Assembly: GCA_038527215.1 (NCBI GenBank)
Contig: JBCBGC010000011.1
Span: 25,231-89,230 of the forward strand
Direction of reading: 5' to 3'
From: JAWPMV01 sp038527215
Lineage (GTDB): Bacteria; Bacteroidota; Bacteroidia; J057
Length of the DNA stretch: 64,000 nucleotides
In this document: positions 1-9,100 of the stretch, piece after piece
Position numbering within the stretch: the first letter of the stretch is position 1
Layout: every line of letters starts with the position of its first letter
Program-made: the position numbers and the translations under genes
The notes under the pieces: generated by a model
Told to the model about the DNA's origin: nothing
What the model saw: only the letters and a program-made list of their open reading frames with translations
Databases searched by the model: none

Positions 1-480
1 GAAAAGCTGCCTGCGCAGACAAGCCAGGGTAAACCCTGTTCCTCCGCTCAGGATTAAGCCGCTGCTTAGGGCTATTTTGCCCGGACTGGGGCCAGTCGGA
101 GGTAACTGTAGCTTTGGCGCATAGCTTTCCGGCTGGGAAGCGACAAATTGAAGGACGATTTCGCTTTGGGATTCCAACCTGATGTCATATTCTGCTACGG
201 GCCCGTATTCCCCAAATTGCAGTCGAAACAGAAACTCTTCCGCTTCCAGCAAGTCCAGTTCCGTCCCGTTCTCCCCCAAAATTTTGGCTTGAGGCTTGGC
301 ATCCAGTTGGGTGAGCACTTCCTTGATCACGGCCTCTTTTTTTTCATAGGCCGTTTGGGGGTTCAACAAAAGGTTGAGGTTTTGCTGAAATTTATACTCC
401 TGAAAGGATTGGCTTTGGAGAGCGGTAGGCATGCCCAGCGCGAAAGCCCAAAGACAAAGGATGGCGGTTAATATTTTCAT
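1..480 (-). CDS. Exported protein of unknown function, C-terminus cut by window edge
   Basis: The frame opens with ATG at 480 and stays open for 160 codons to base 1, so the end of the protein is outside the window. Residues 1-23 look like a Sec signal peptide, ending near a Gln-Ser-Gln. The rest is a helical segment (about 24-70) followed by a beta-rich stretch that ends in a Gly-rich, hydrophobic region (about 138-155), which could be a membrane helix. I do not recognise the family. It starts 12 bases after the stop of the preceding exported-protein gene and is probably the last visible member of the operon that begins with the sigma factor at 3626. Confidence 0.75.
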   Translation of the reverse strand, partial: MKILTAILCLWAFALGMPTALQSQSFQEYKFQQNLNLLLNPQTAYEKKEAVIKEVLTQLDAKPQAKILGENGTELDLLEAEEFLFRLQFGEYGPVAEYDIRLESQSEIVLQFVASQPESYAPKLQLPPTGPSPGKIALSSGLILSGGTGFTLACLRRQLF

Positions 481-492
481 GGGGGGAGAAGG

Positions 493-1113
493 TTATTTGG
501 TAAAAATGACGTGGCCAATTTTGACCTGAGGGATTTCCTTGAACTCCCCATGTATGTATTTTGGCTCGACCAGAAAATAAACCAGGAGGGCTTTAAAGGC
601 TTCAGGAATGAGATTTCTGGTAACATAAAGACGTTCCTGAAATTTGACTTGCCTAACGTTGGAGCCCCGATGAAAAGGCTGCTGTTCGGTATGGCGGGTC
701 CACGCAAACTTTGGCGGATGGCGTCGGTCAGGACCATATAGCTTGGCCAGATATTCCTCAATGATAAAGTCAGCATCAACGCGTTGCAGGCCTTGAAATA
801 GGGCGGTGTCCTGCATCACGCCAATTTCCCAATCAAAAAAGAGACTTTGGGCATAGGACATGGCTTTGGCCCTTTCCCTGGGGTTTTTTGCATGAGAGAT
901 GACATTGAGGTAATTGTTCAAGGCTCTGGCCCTGTTCTCACCCCACCGATTAAAATCTGCCAGCTGTTTTCTATCTAGGACGGCGATGCGTTCCTTACCT
1001 TGTTGAAAAGCCTTTTCCTGCATAGGAATCGCGGGGGGCGGGGTTTGCCCGAATAGCAGGTTGGACCCTGGCAAAAGGCCCAAGAGCAAGCAGAAGAGGA
1101 TGGATGTTTTCAT
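493..1113 (-). CDS. Exported protein of unknown function
   Basis: This 206-residue protein has a clear Sec signal peptide (residues 1-23, ending FGQ before TPPP). The mature part is rich in charged residues and has the look of a small alpha/beta domain, but I recognise no family. The start is the first ATG in frame and lies one base after the stop of the EAD-like membrane protein gene (1115-2074), so the two are almost certainly cotranscribed. Its place after a sigma factor, anti-sigma-like protein and EAD-like protein suggests an envelope function under the same regulator, but that is inference. Confidence 0.8.
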   Translation of the reverse strand: MKTSILFCLLLGLLPGSNLLFGQTPPPAIPMQEKAFQQGKERIAVLDRKQLADFNRWGENRARALNNYLNVISHAKNPRERAKAMSYAQSLFFDWEIGVMQDTALFQGLQRVDADFIIEEYLAKLYGPDRRHPPKFAWTRHTEQQPFHRGSNVRQVKFQERLYVTRNLIPEAFKALLVYFLVEPKYIHGEFKEIPQVKIGHVIFTK

Positions 1114-1114
1114 G

Positions 1115-2074
1115 CTAGAAGGAAGATATTTTTACCCTTATGAGATCTTGATTAAGGGCTTCCAATTTGAAATTGACAAATTCTCCGAAACTCAGTCTAT
1201 GGAGAAAATCGGCCAGGTCATACTGTTGTAAAACGGTTCCTTCCTCACCGATCACCGCTACCTTGGCTGGAAAGCGTTCGTCAGAAACCAGGATGGAAAT
1301 GAGAGAATCCTTGGTCTCTAAGGGTACACTGATATCGGTGAGGACTGCAAATTGGTCTTTCAACCAATCTTCCGGAGAAGCGGAGGGACTGGTGAAGAGC
1401 CCAAATTGGAAGACGAGAAAAGCAATGATGGTAATAGCGCCCAGCAGGGCCACTATGATTCCATAACGACGGATCAGGCTATGAGATTGTACGTTCCACC
1501 TATTTGCCCGGCTTGGGAGTTCCCGGACAGGCCTGATGTCAGGATGTACCAGCGCCTGTAGGTTAATGACTGTTTCAGAAAATACCTTATAAAAACTATC
1601 CATCTCTATCACCCCTTGCTCCATCTGCACTTTGGCTTGTTGGAAATGCGCCTGGATGAGGCTCAGGTCTGCTGAGGTATAGTCATGGGCAGCTTGTTGC
1701 GCTTCGAGCAGTTGAAAGGCTTCCTGGAGTTGCGCGGCTCGGAGCTTTTCATCCAATTGCTTCCTTAGTCTCAACAAAGAGGGGGCTGCAGGAGCTTCTT
1801 CTGTTGAAGCTGATTTTCTGTTGCCGTGAGTCGCATAATCCGCCGTCAGAGAAAAAAGAGATTCACGTAAGCGGTTGTGTTCCAGCTCTTCTGCTTCGGA
1901 GGAGACGGTACCTTCGATCTTATCCAGCAGGAGATTGTGGTAGCGGGCTTGCAACAGCACCAGCCGCTGGTGAAGGCTGTGATTGGCAGGGAGCAAAGCC
2001 AACTGAGCAAAAGCAGCTTCCAGGTCATCCTGCGCAATGAGGCCTTGGATGGTGCTATATGGTTCCTTTTTCAT
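1115..2074 (-). CDS. Single-pass membrane protein with two EAD11-like modules
   Basis: The 319-residue protein has two similar helical modules at about residues 8-80 and 102-178. Each has an Asp-Leu/Leu-Gln-Glu-Ala-Phe helix, a RYHNL/HFQQA-type helix, a Lys-x-x-x-x-Gly-Thr/Val turn, and a last helix. This pattern resembles effector-associated domain 11 (EAD11), an adaptor domain known from Bacteroidota conflict systems. The match is from memory and unverified. A transmembrane helix spans about 205-226, and a roughly 90-residue domain of unknown fold follows at 230-319, probably periplasmic. The modules would then be cytosolic. EAD domains normally recruit an effector carrying the same EAD, but no second EAD protein is visible in this window. 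Confidence 0.8.
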   Translation of the reverse strand: MKKEPYSTIQGLIAQDDLEAAFAQLALLPANHSLHQRLVLLQARYHNLLLDKIEGTVSSEAEELEHNRLRESLFSLTADYATHGNRKSASTEEAPAAPSLLRLRKQLDEKLRAAQLQEAFQLLEAQQAAHDYTSADLSLIQAHFQQAKVQMEQGVIEMDSFYKVFSETVINLQALVHPDIRPVRELPSRANRWNVQSHSLIRRYGIIVALLGAITIIAFLVFQFGLFTSPSASPEDWLKDQFAVLTDISVPLETKDSLISILVSDERFPAKVAVIGEEGTVLQQYDLADFLHRLSFGEFVNFKLEALNQDLIRVKISSF

Positions 2075-2239
2075 CAGAGGGGGTGTAGAGGAAACTTACA
2101 GAAAAAACGGCATTTCCTCTATTTTACCTCAATGAAATAAGAAAAAGCTGGCAAAAAGGACCGGAAGCAGCTGGGACGCACTGGCAAATCCGCGTCTTGG
2201 ATGATTCCGGTTTCTCTGATCTGGGGCAAAGCATACCCG

Positions 2240-3007
2240 TCAGTTTGATAAGGCTTTCCTTAATTGCTGACTTTTTTGGTAGAAAAGGTGGTTGGGGTCT
2301 CCCGCGATTTCCCGGAGCCTATCCCATGGAATGTCTTTTCCCTCTATGAGAGGTAGCAGACACAGATACCAACTGGCATACTCCCGGATGGCTTTTTGGC
2401 TAGATTGGGTAGCCAAAGGTTCAAAGATTTCCCGGGCACGGTGTAGGGCTTCCTCGGAAGGCTGGGCATTCCCTTGTTGGAAGTAAGCATGACCCAACAA
2501 CAGGGCACACCTTTCTGCTTGGGGGCTTTGCTCGGTACAATCCTTAAAGAAGGCGATGGCTTCCTGGTAAGCAGCATCCTGCAACAACTGGAGACCCAAC
2601 TGCAGAGAATCTGGCTGGTCTAGGCCGCGCACCTGATACTCGTAGGTTGGGGTATAAGCCAGGGCGATTTCTGCCTGGGTCTGCTGAGGGGTAGTTGGCC
2701 AAAGCACCCACAAACAGAACAATAAGCCTATCATGGCGGCCGCAGACAGGTAATAGGTCATGTATCTGTTTCTGAGGAAAGACAAGGGCCAGGATTTTTT
2801 CCGATTGGCGTTCCAACGGTTTATTTTTTTTCTAAGCTGAGCTTGAAGCAACAATTCCATGCCTCTATATTCGAGTTGGTAGAGGTGAATGAGTTCTCGC
2901 AATGCCTCATCTTCCTGAGCTTCTTGCTCCAGGGCTTGTGCGTCAGCCTGGCTGAGTTTGCCGAATACGTAGGCTTCCACTTTGCTATGATGGCGATAGA
3001 TCTCCAT
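2240..3007 (-). CDS. Anti-sigma-like membrane protein with TPR domain
   Basis: This 255-residue protein starts 7 bases after the stop of the sigma factor gene, the usual position of an anti-sigma factor. Residues 8-45 (VEAYVFGKLSQADAQALEQ and on) match the zinc-less N-terminal motif of Bacteroidota anti-sigma factors, without the His-x3-Cys-x2-Cys zinc motif. A transmembrane helix spans about 84-104. Residues 125-250 form TPR-like helical repeats, presumably periplasmic. The likely role is to hold the adjacent sigma factor at the membrane and release it on an envelope signal. That function is inferred from position and layout. A 165-base gap separates it from the next gene of the cluster. Confidence 0.75.
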   Translation of the reverse strand: MEIYRHHSKVEAYVFGKLSQADAQALEQEAQEDEALRELIHLYQLEYRGMELLLQAQLRKKINRWNANRKKSWPLSFLRNRYMTYYLSAAAMIGLLFCLWVLWPTTPQQTQAEIALAYTPTYEYQVRGLDQPDSLQLGLQLLQDAAYQEAIAFFKDCTEQSPQAERCALLLGHAYFQQGNAQPSEEALHRAREIFEPLATQSSQKAIREYASWYLCLLPLIEGKDIPWDRLREIAGDPNHLFYQKSQQLRKALSN

Positions 3008-3014
3008 AGTGCAG

Positions 3015-3626
3015 TTATTTAGCAGTCTTCAAATACTGGGTAAGCGGAAAAAATTGTGGAACGTTTTTGATGAGCCGTCGATACTTGGCCCTACATTTAT
3101 CCATAATTCTATCCACCTGTTTATAAGTCAATTCCTCCGTCCAAATGGCGATCTCCTTGGAGCTGAGGTTTTCCTTGAACCGCATCAGGAGAAAATTCTG
3201 GCACCTTTCATCCAACTGGTCCACCGCTTCCCACAAGAGCCGGTCCCGTTCTTCCTGGCCGAGCCATTCCTCTTCAAAATCCTCCCCCTCTACCACCCAT
3301 TTGTCCAGGGTGCTTTCCTGTAAAGGCTGTTCTTTTGTTCCCTCTCGATTGAAAAGTTTATTGATCATATTCTGGCAGATTCGGATAAAATAAGGCAGCA
3401 GTTCCTCGGGATCTTGTTGACCACTTTTCCAGGCATATAATACCAGACGTTCAAAAGATTCTGAAATGATGTCGTCTGCAGTAAGTCCTCCCGGAAATTT
3501 CCCCTGGATGCTGCGCCTTTGCAGGGAATTACGCACCCTGGGATCGTCAAGCAGGGAAAGGTATATTTCTTCAAGGCCGGTAAAGGGATCAGCGGTTTCC
3601 ATGGCATTAGCTTTAGACCTTTTCAT
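3015..3626 (-). CDS. ECF-like RNA polymerase sigma factor
   Basis: I place the start at the ATG at 3626 (203 residues), because the upstream in-frame extension to 3734 is low-complexity and does not look like sigma factor. Region 2 covers roughly residues 20-80 (DDIISESFERLVLYAW, then YFIRICQNMINKLF). Region 4 covers roughly 125-190, with a conserved QLDERCQNFLLMRFKE start and a DNA-recognition helix near TYKQVDRIMDKCRAKYRRL. The linker between them is acidic. It belongs to the sigma-70 ECF-type family common in Bacteroidota and heads a leftward operon with the anti-sigma-like, EAD-like and exported proteins. Its target promoters are unknown, and autoregulation of this operon would be typical. 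Confidence 0.85.
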   Translation of the reverse strand: MKRSKANAMETADPFTGLEEIYLSLLDDPRVRNSLQRRSIQGKFPGGLTADDIISESFERLVLYAWKSGQQDPEELLPYFIRICQNMINKLFNREGTKEQPLQESTLDKWVVEGEDFEEEWLGQEERDRLLWEAVDQLDERCQNFLLMRFKENLSSKEIAIWTEELTYKQVDRIMDKCRAKYRRLIKNVPQFFPLTQYLKTAK

Positions 3627-3969
3627 AGTGTGGTTTGGGTTAAGAAGGCTGGGGCTCCTTAATGAGACCCTTGCCTTTCTCAGCGTGATACTTTGTGAAT
3701 TTGCCATTTTCTTGCCTAAGAATGATGATAACACTCCGTGATTTTTTAGCCTCTCCTACCTCTATAAGGAAGTCAATTTTGATATCTCCCCCCTGGGCCA
3801 GTTTTTTTTCACTTTCCTGAAAAATTCCCCCTGTCCGGGGGGAGATTCTGGTTTCTCATGCCTGAAATGATTGTCAGGGGGACATCATTTTCAACCCATC
3901 AACCTGACATTCATCACAGCTATATCCTAGGCAATAGCTCCTTGTAGAACTTCTAAATATTAGACCATC
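3627..3969. other. Divergent intergenic region
   Basis: This 343-base stretch separates the sigma factor operon (leftward) from the mini T9SS cargo gene (rightward) and must hold promoters for at least the sigma operon. It contains homopolymer T and C tracts around 3780-3840, and no convincing gene. I could not assign a specific promoter box. Confidence 0.4.
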
Positions 3970-4359
3970 ATGTTACAGAGAGCATGTTTACCGCTATTGC
4001 GGCTGGAGATTTTATGCACCTTTTTGGCAAAAACAGGCTTAGTAGTAATGCTCCTTTTGGGGGCAGGTACGCTACAGGCCCAGGTGATCATAGAAGTGGA
4101 GGATATCAACTTTCTGGCTGGGGCTACGGAAGATCCGCCAACCGTAGAGGCCTTTCCCAATCCGGTGCAGGATGACCTGACCATCAGATCCTATCAGGGC
4201 CCCATAGATCACTTAACCATCACTGATGCTCAGGGTACGGTATGGCTTGAGGAAGACCAACCAGAGGGCAGTTATTCCGTTCCCCTCACGCCCGGACTTT
4301 ATTGGATCAGTTGCCGGATCGGGAACGACCTATTCCAACTATCCATCGTGGTTATATAG
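3970..4359 (+). CDS. Short exported protein consisting mainly of a T9SS sorting domain
   Basis: The 129-residue product has a long hydrophobic signal region (about 8-37, ending LQAQ). After a linker of only about 20 residues it goes straight into a type A T9SS C-terminal sorting domain, with the FPNPVQDDL motif at about 60-68, then TITDAQG, then a PGLYWI-type strand. T9SS sorting domains are usually fused to large cargo, so almost nothing is left here apart from the domain. Either it is a tiny surface or secreted peptide, or it is the remnant of a longer protein. No upstream frame with a cargo domain is visible. The ATG at 3970 is the only plausible start. Confidence 0.75.
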   Translation: MLQRACLPLLRLEILCTFLAKTGLVVMLLLGAGTLQAQVIIEVEDINFLAGATEDPPTVEAFPNPVQDDLTIRSYQGPIDHLTITDAQGTVWLEEDQPEGSYSVPLTPGLYWISCRIGNDLFQLSIVVI

Positions 4360-4393
4360 CGCACCAAAACGCCCCGAAACCCCGGTAGGCAAG

Positions 4394-4422
4394 ACCGCCC
4401 GTCCATAGCATGGATGGGCGGT
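4394..4422. terminator. Bidirectional hairpin between convergent genes
   Basis: Arms at 4394-4406 and 4410-4422 pair over 13 positions with one G-T wobble and a 3-base loop. It sits between the T9SS mini-protein gene and the convergent gene ending at 4422. The T-run after it is weak on both strands. Confidence 0.6.
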
Positions 4423-5801
4423 TATTTGCTGGTCCTTGCTAAGTAGGCCTCCATTTTTTGCTCCAACCACTGCCGCTTATAAACGATGTCAAAACCCTTG
4501 AATTTTTGCCTGACCAATTGAGGGGGTTTATCCCGAACCATGAGGTCAAGTACGTCGAGGAAATGGGCATATCGCTTATAAGCAGAAGCATTTAAGTTCA
4601 TGGACCGGTTCAAGTATTTTTTGGCTGATTCGATCGCATTTTCCAAGGCTATATCATAGCCCTGTTCATAAGCTGCACTGATTCTCAGGAGGTCAGCGGG
4701 GAATTTATAAACCTTATTGGTGAATCGTCTTTTTTTCAGTAGCACGCTTGTGCGCTCGAACTGCCCTGCAAAGAAATGAATCAAGGCTTGGTTGTAGGTT
4801 TCGGCTTCCGCGCGTTCCTGCCCGGGCAACTGTGGGAGGTGTTCCTCAAAAAAGGATCGGGCTTCCTGTATCCGCCCAACATTCAGAAAAACGTTGATAA
4901 TGTTTTTAAAATGGCGGCTAAGCATAAACTGATCAATGGCCAGCAGGTTCTCCGCAATGGCCCATTGGTAAATGTTCCATATCAGTTCCTGGTATACAGG
5001 TGAATCTGAATGTTGGATTTTTTGGATGGCGAGGTTAAGCAAAATGCTGCTGAAGTTGTGCTTTTCATCCAAAGGGATATGCGCTGATTGTTGCTTGACT
5101 TTCTCTAAGCACTGATGAATGGCTTCTGAGGGTGATGCTTCATTCAGATGGTAAAGGGCCAAATATACGGTTAGCATTTCATGCAGTGGGGCATCCTCGC
5201 CGGTCTCGTGAAGCGCTAGCCGATAAGCCTGGGGTAGGGCAGGGCCCTTTAAGCCTCTGGCAATCATGGCTCCCTTGATATATTCCAACAGTAACATCTC
5301 CTGATGAGCCTGGTACATTTCTGAATAATGAGCTTTACGGCCAGGTCTCTGGGTCAAAATGAGGTGCTCCTGCTGCATGGCCTTAAGCTCATATTTCAAG
5401 CGAAAATACCGAGCGTCTCTTAAGGGCTGATTTTCCAGCCGATTGTTCACCTTTTTGATCTCCTTCTCAAAAAGCCGCTGATCTTTCTTCCCCTTCAACG
5501 CCTGCATAAGAAAAAAATCCCTTTCTGCGGGATTCCGAAGCAGCTGCTTTTGAGCCAAATAGGCCTCTGCCAGTTCGGTTAGCTTTTCGCAAATGGATTT
5601 GAATAGCTGCTTGTCGAAGGGCTTTTCTCCATAAATTTTCCGCCAAATTTTCTCTGCATTCTTTCTTCCCCGCAGGGCATCATATAAGCGAAAAATAACA
5701 TCCGTTTCGTCTGCTATTTTGAATTGCAACCACCGCCTAAGCTTGACGCGCTCGGCAGGGGTTAAGACGTCATAGAGTTCGAATATTTTGTGTTTATTCA
5801 A
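4422..5801 (-). CDS. Helical cytosolic protein of unknown function
   Basis: The 459-residue product has no signal peptide or membrane helix. The N-terminus (MNKHKIFELYDVLTPAERVKL...) is basic and looks like a compact helical domain, and the rest is a run of amphipathic helices consistent with TPR- or HEAT-like repeats. I do not recognise a named family. Proteins with this kind of opening are, in my recollection, lineage-specific in Saprospiria-type genomes. It stands alone: convergent with the T9SS mini-gene and divergent from the TPR-CHAT gene 311 bases away, so a functional link to the latter is possible but unsupported. Confidence 0.75.
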   Translation of the reverse strand: MNKHKIFELYDVLTPAERVKLRRWLQFKIADETDVIFRLYDALRGRKNAEKIWRKIYGEKPFDKQLFKSICEKLTELAEAYLAQKQLLRNPAERDFFLMQALKGKKDQRLFEKEIKKVNNRLENQPLRDARYFRLKYELKAMQQEHLILTQRPGRKAHYSEMYQAHQEMLLLEYIKGAMIARGLKGPALPQAYRLALHETGEDAPLHEMLTVYLALYHLNEASPSEAIHQCLEKVKQQSAHIPLDEKHNFSSILLNLAIQKIQHSDSPVYQELIWNIYQWAIAENLLAIDQFMLSRHFKNIINVFLNVGRIQEARSFFEEHLPQLPGQERAEAETYNQALIHFFAGQFERTSVLLKKRRFTNKVYKFPADLLRISAAYEQGYDIALENAIESAKKYLNRSMNLNASAYKRYAHFLDVLDLMVRDKPPQLVRQKFKGFDIVYKRQWLEQKMEAYLARTSK

Positions 5802-6112
5802 TTTTTCTTACTCCTTAAATTTCGGGATAAGTAGTAAGTCGAAAATACAATATATTACCCTAAAAGAAAGATTCAGAGGCTCTTTTCGAGAAAAAATTGC
5901 CCCGGTTAAAAATGTTGAAAATGGAGATAAGTGCAAATTTTCATCCTTGGAGGAATATATCCCGCAGACTTAACTTAAGATATAGCATAAGGGATGGAAA
6001 ACCACTCTGCTTTGGCAAGAGAATCCCTTATCAATCCTGAGCCAGGCTTTGTCAGCCCCCTGATTGAACACCTTGGTAACCTTTTCGACGCTCATTTACT
6101 CGAACAGCCCTC
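5802..6112. promoter_or_regulatory. Divergent promoter region upstream of TPR-CHAT gene
   Basis: This 311-base gene-free stretch lies between divergent genes. It contains a 9-bp inverted repeat (5987-5995 and 6023-6031, arms ATAAGGGAT/ATCCCTTAT) with a 27-base loop, about 85-125 bases upstream of the TPR-CHAT start. The repeat could be a leader hairpin or a binding site. No consensus promoter box was found with confidence. Confidence 0.4.
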
Positions 6113-9100
6113 ATGAACCTCAAGTCCCTAGCTATGTTGATGATCTGGTCCGTGTCTGGACTGATCTTTTTCAACCCTTTTATGCTAAAAGCCCAGGATG
6201 ATACCCCTGCCGCTAAATTGGTAAGTCAGGCCCGTAAAAAAATCCTGTTACCTGATCTAAGTCTTGCGGAAAAAAATACCCTGCTGGCCCAGGCACTAGC
6301 GGGCTTGATAGACAGTGACGACCCTTCCACAGATGAATTAGGCACCTTGCATTGGGAAATTGCCATGGATTTTTATCAGCTGTCGGCTTTTGAGGAGGTG
6401 ATCCACCATTTTCAAGAGGCTGCGCAAGCATTTGAAAAAGTGTCTACCTGTGATAGCCTGCTGATAGAGACCTATCGATACTTAGCTGTTTTTAATAACC
6501 ACACCTTCAGACCCAGAGAAGCCCTCAACTGGTGTAAAAAGACCAAAGGCTGTTTATTGCCGGGAGAAAGCATGACCGACAGATTATTGCCTTTTTTGAG
6601 TAAAGTTGAAGGAGAGGCTTACCGTGATCTGGGCCAGTTGGATTCCGCCATACAGGCCCTCAAAAATTCCTTTCAACAAAGAAAACGGCTGGGAGCGGAC
6701 CCCAAATCTTTGGGCGTTATTTTGAATAGCATTGGGGCAACTTATATGGAAGATAAGAGCGACAGTGCCAAGCATTACCTCATCGCTGCGCTGAATACTT
6801 TTGCCCAAATCAAAGACACTTTTCCAGGTCAGGACGGCATAGGGAGTTGCCTGGCCAATCTAGGGTCCTTTTATAATTCGAATTACGAATTTGACATGGC
6901 TGAGCTAATGTTGGAAACCTCAGCCCGTATTAAGGAATCCCTGGGGCAAAGCCCCATTATTCCTCTCTCCAATTTGTTGACCACCTACACGGAGACCGGC
7001 AAAGAAGAAGAAGCTAAAAAACTGGGCAGCTACCTGATTGACAGCCTGCAGGCTCGGGGCTTAGTCCTGGGGCGCATTTATTATTCTCTGGTTGCGGTGT
7101 ATCGCAATCAGGGAGAGCTCGATTCAGCCCTTCAATATGTCCTGGCCGCCAAAGAAATTTTTCAACTTATAGGGGCAAGTTTTGACCTTTCCCAGGCCTT
7201 GATGGTAGAGGGTGATATTTACAAAAAGAAGGACTTATATGATGAAGCAAACCAGAAATACCTGGAAAGCTTAGCTCTTTTAAAAGGAATTTTTGGTGAT
7301 TCCGGCACCTTCCTGGCCATGATTACCAATCATCTTACAGAAAATGCCCTTAGGGCCGGAAATTATGAAGATGCCATTCGCTTTAATGACCAGGCATTTC
7401 ACCAACTGGGGCCTTATATGGAGGACTTAGGGGAAAGTATTCAACCCTTTCAGATTGACTTGATGCAAGCATATTCCAGAAAGGCCTATACCTATTGGAT
7501 TCTGTACCGGCAAAAGCAGGAACCCGCCTATTTGGATTCAGTCTTTCAGACCATGGATTTGGCGACCAATAGTTTGCAACGGCAAGGGCATCAAATGCAT
7601 GCGGGGGATTACCTGATTTTTCGGGATGTATTTGACGAAGCACTTAGGGTGGAGTTGGCCCTGTTCAATGAGGAATCGGAGGAACGAGTACGGCAAGCCA
7701 TCAACCGCATTTTTATCCTGGCGGAAAAAAAACGAGCTTCTTTGCTAAGGTTGGGCTACTTGCAAAAGAATAAGATGAACCTGGCCAGCTTGCCTGGCGA
7801 ACCAAGAGCGGAATATTTGGGCCTGGAACAAAAAGACCGGGAGCTCGCCTACCAACTCAGAAGGCGATTGAGCAAGGGGGAAATAGCTTATGATTTGCTT
7901 GAGGATTGGGCAAAAAACCAGCAAAGCTTTTTACAAGCAAAATCCATCCTGCAAGCGGCTTCTCCCGATTTTTCTTCTACCCCCAATGATCTGCCCCTGA
8001 GGTCGCTTAACGAAATTCAACAACTCCTTTCTGAAGACGAGGTAATGTTGGAATATATCTACAAATATGAACCGGTTTTTGATTCAACCTATATCTATAC
8101 CCTGGTCCTTAAAAAACAAAGGAGTCATTTAGTCAGAAAGGTAATCCCTGGAGATTTCGGAGGAAGAATCGAGCAATTCCGGCGGAATACGACCGCGCTC
8201 GCTCAGCCTTTTCCGAGTCTCGAGCAGCAGGCCACCTATGTTAGGCAGGCTTATGAGCTATATCAGGTATTGTGGGACCCGGTTAAGGATTTTTTATGGG
8301 ATCATGAACGGGTGATGATCGTACCGGATGGCCCCTTGTCTGGGGTACCCTTTGATGCCTTACTGGAACAGCCGGTGCCTGATTTTATTGATTCAGACAG
8401 ACAGGAATTTCGCAGCTTGCCCTACCTGATAAATCGGCATACCCTGAGTTATCAATTTTCTGCCGAACATTGGGCCCTGCTTCAGGAAAGTGATCATCCA
8501 CAGGCCAGCGGGGTATTGGGGATCGCTCCGGCATTTGACGGGCGAAGGTTTGAACCCTTGACCCACACCAGCGATGAGGTATCGAATATTCTGGCTGTCT
8601 GGGGCGGAAAGGTCCTGCTGGATTCTGCGGCCCAACTGGCTGCCTTTGTAAACCATCTTCCTGATTATGACATCATCCATGTAGCCTCCCATGCCAAGGC
8701 CAATAACCAGGATCCGCAAGACAACTATATTGTCTTTTATTCTCCCTATACAGGGGAAAAGAGTATCCTGTATTTAAGAGATATTCATCACCTGGCAATC
8801 GATGTAGAAATGTTGGTTCTCAGTGCTTGTGAAACTTCCTCAGGCATAGAGCGAAAAGGGGAGGGTACGGTAAGCCTGGCGCATGCCTTTGCCTATGCAG
8901 GAAGCAAAAGTGTGGTTTCATCGCTGTGGGCAGTAAATGATAGTAAGTCCTCGAAATTGATGAAGAACTTCTATACGCTGCTGAGGGAAGGAAAAAGGAA
9001 GGATGAGGCGATGCGGAGCGCAAAGCTGGCCCTGCTGAGTGAAAGCACAGACCCTTATCCGGTTTTTTGGTCTGGCTTTGTGACCATAGGGGATATGCGC

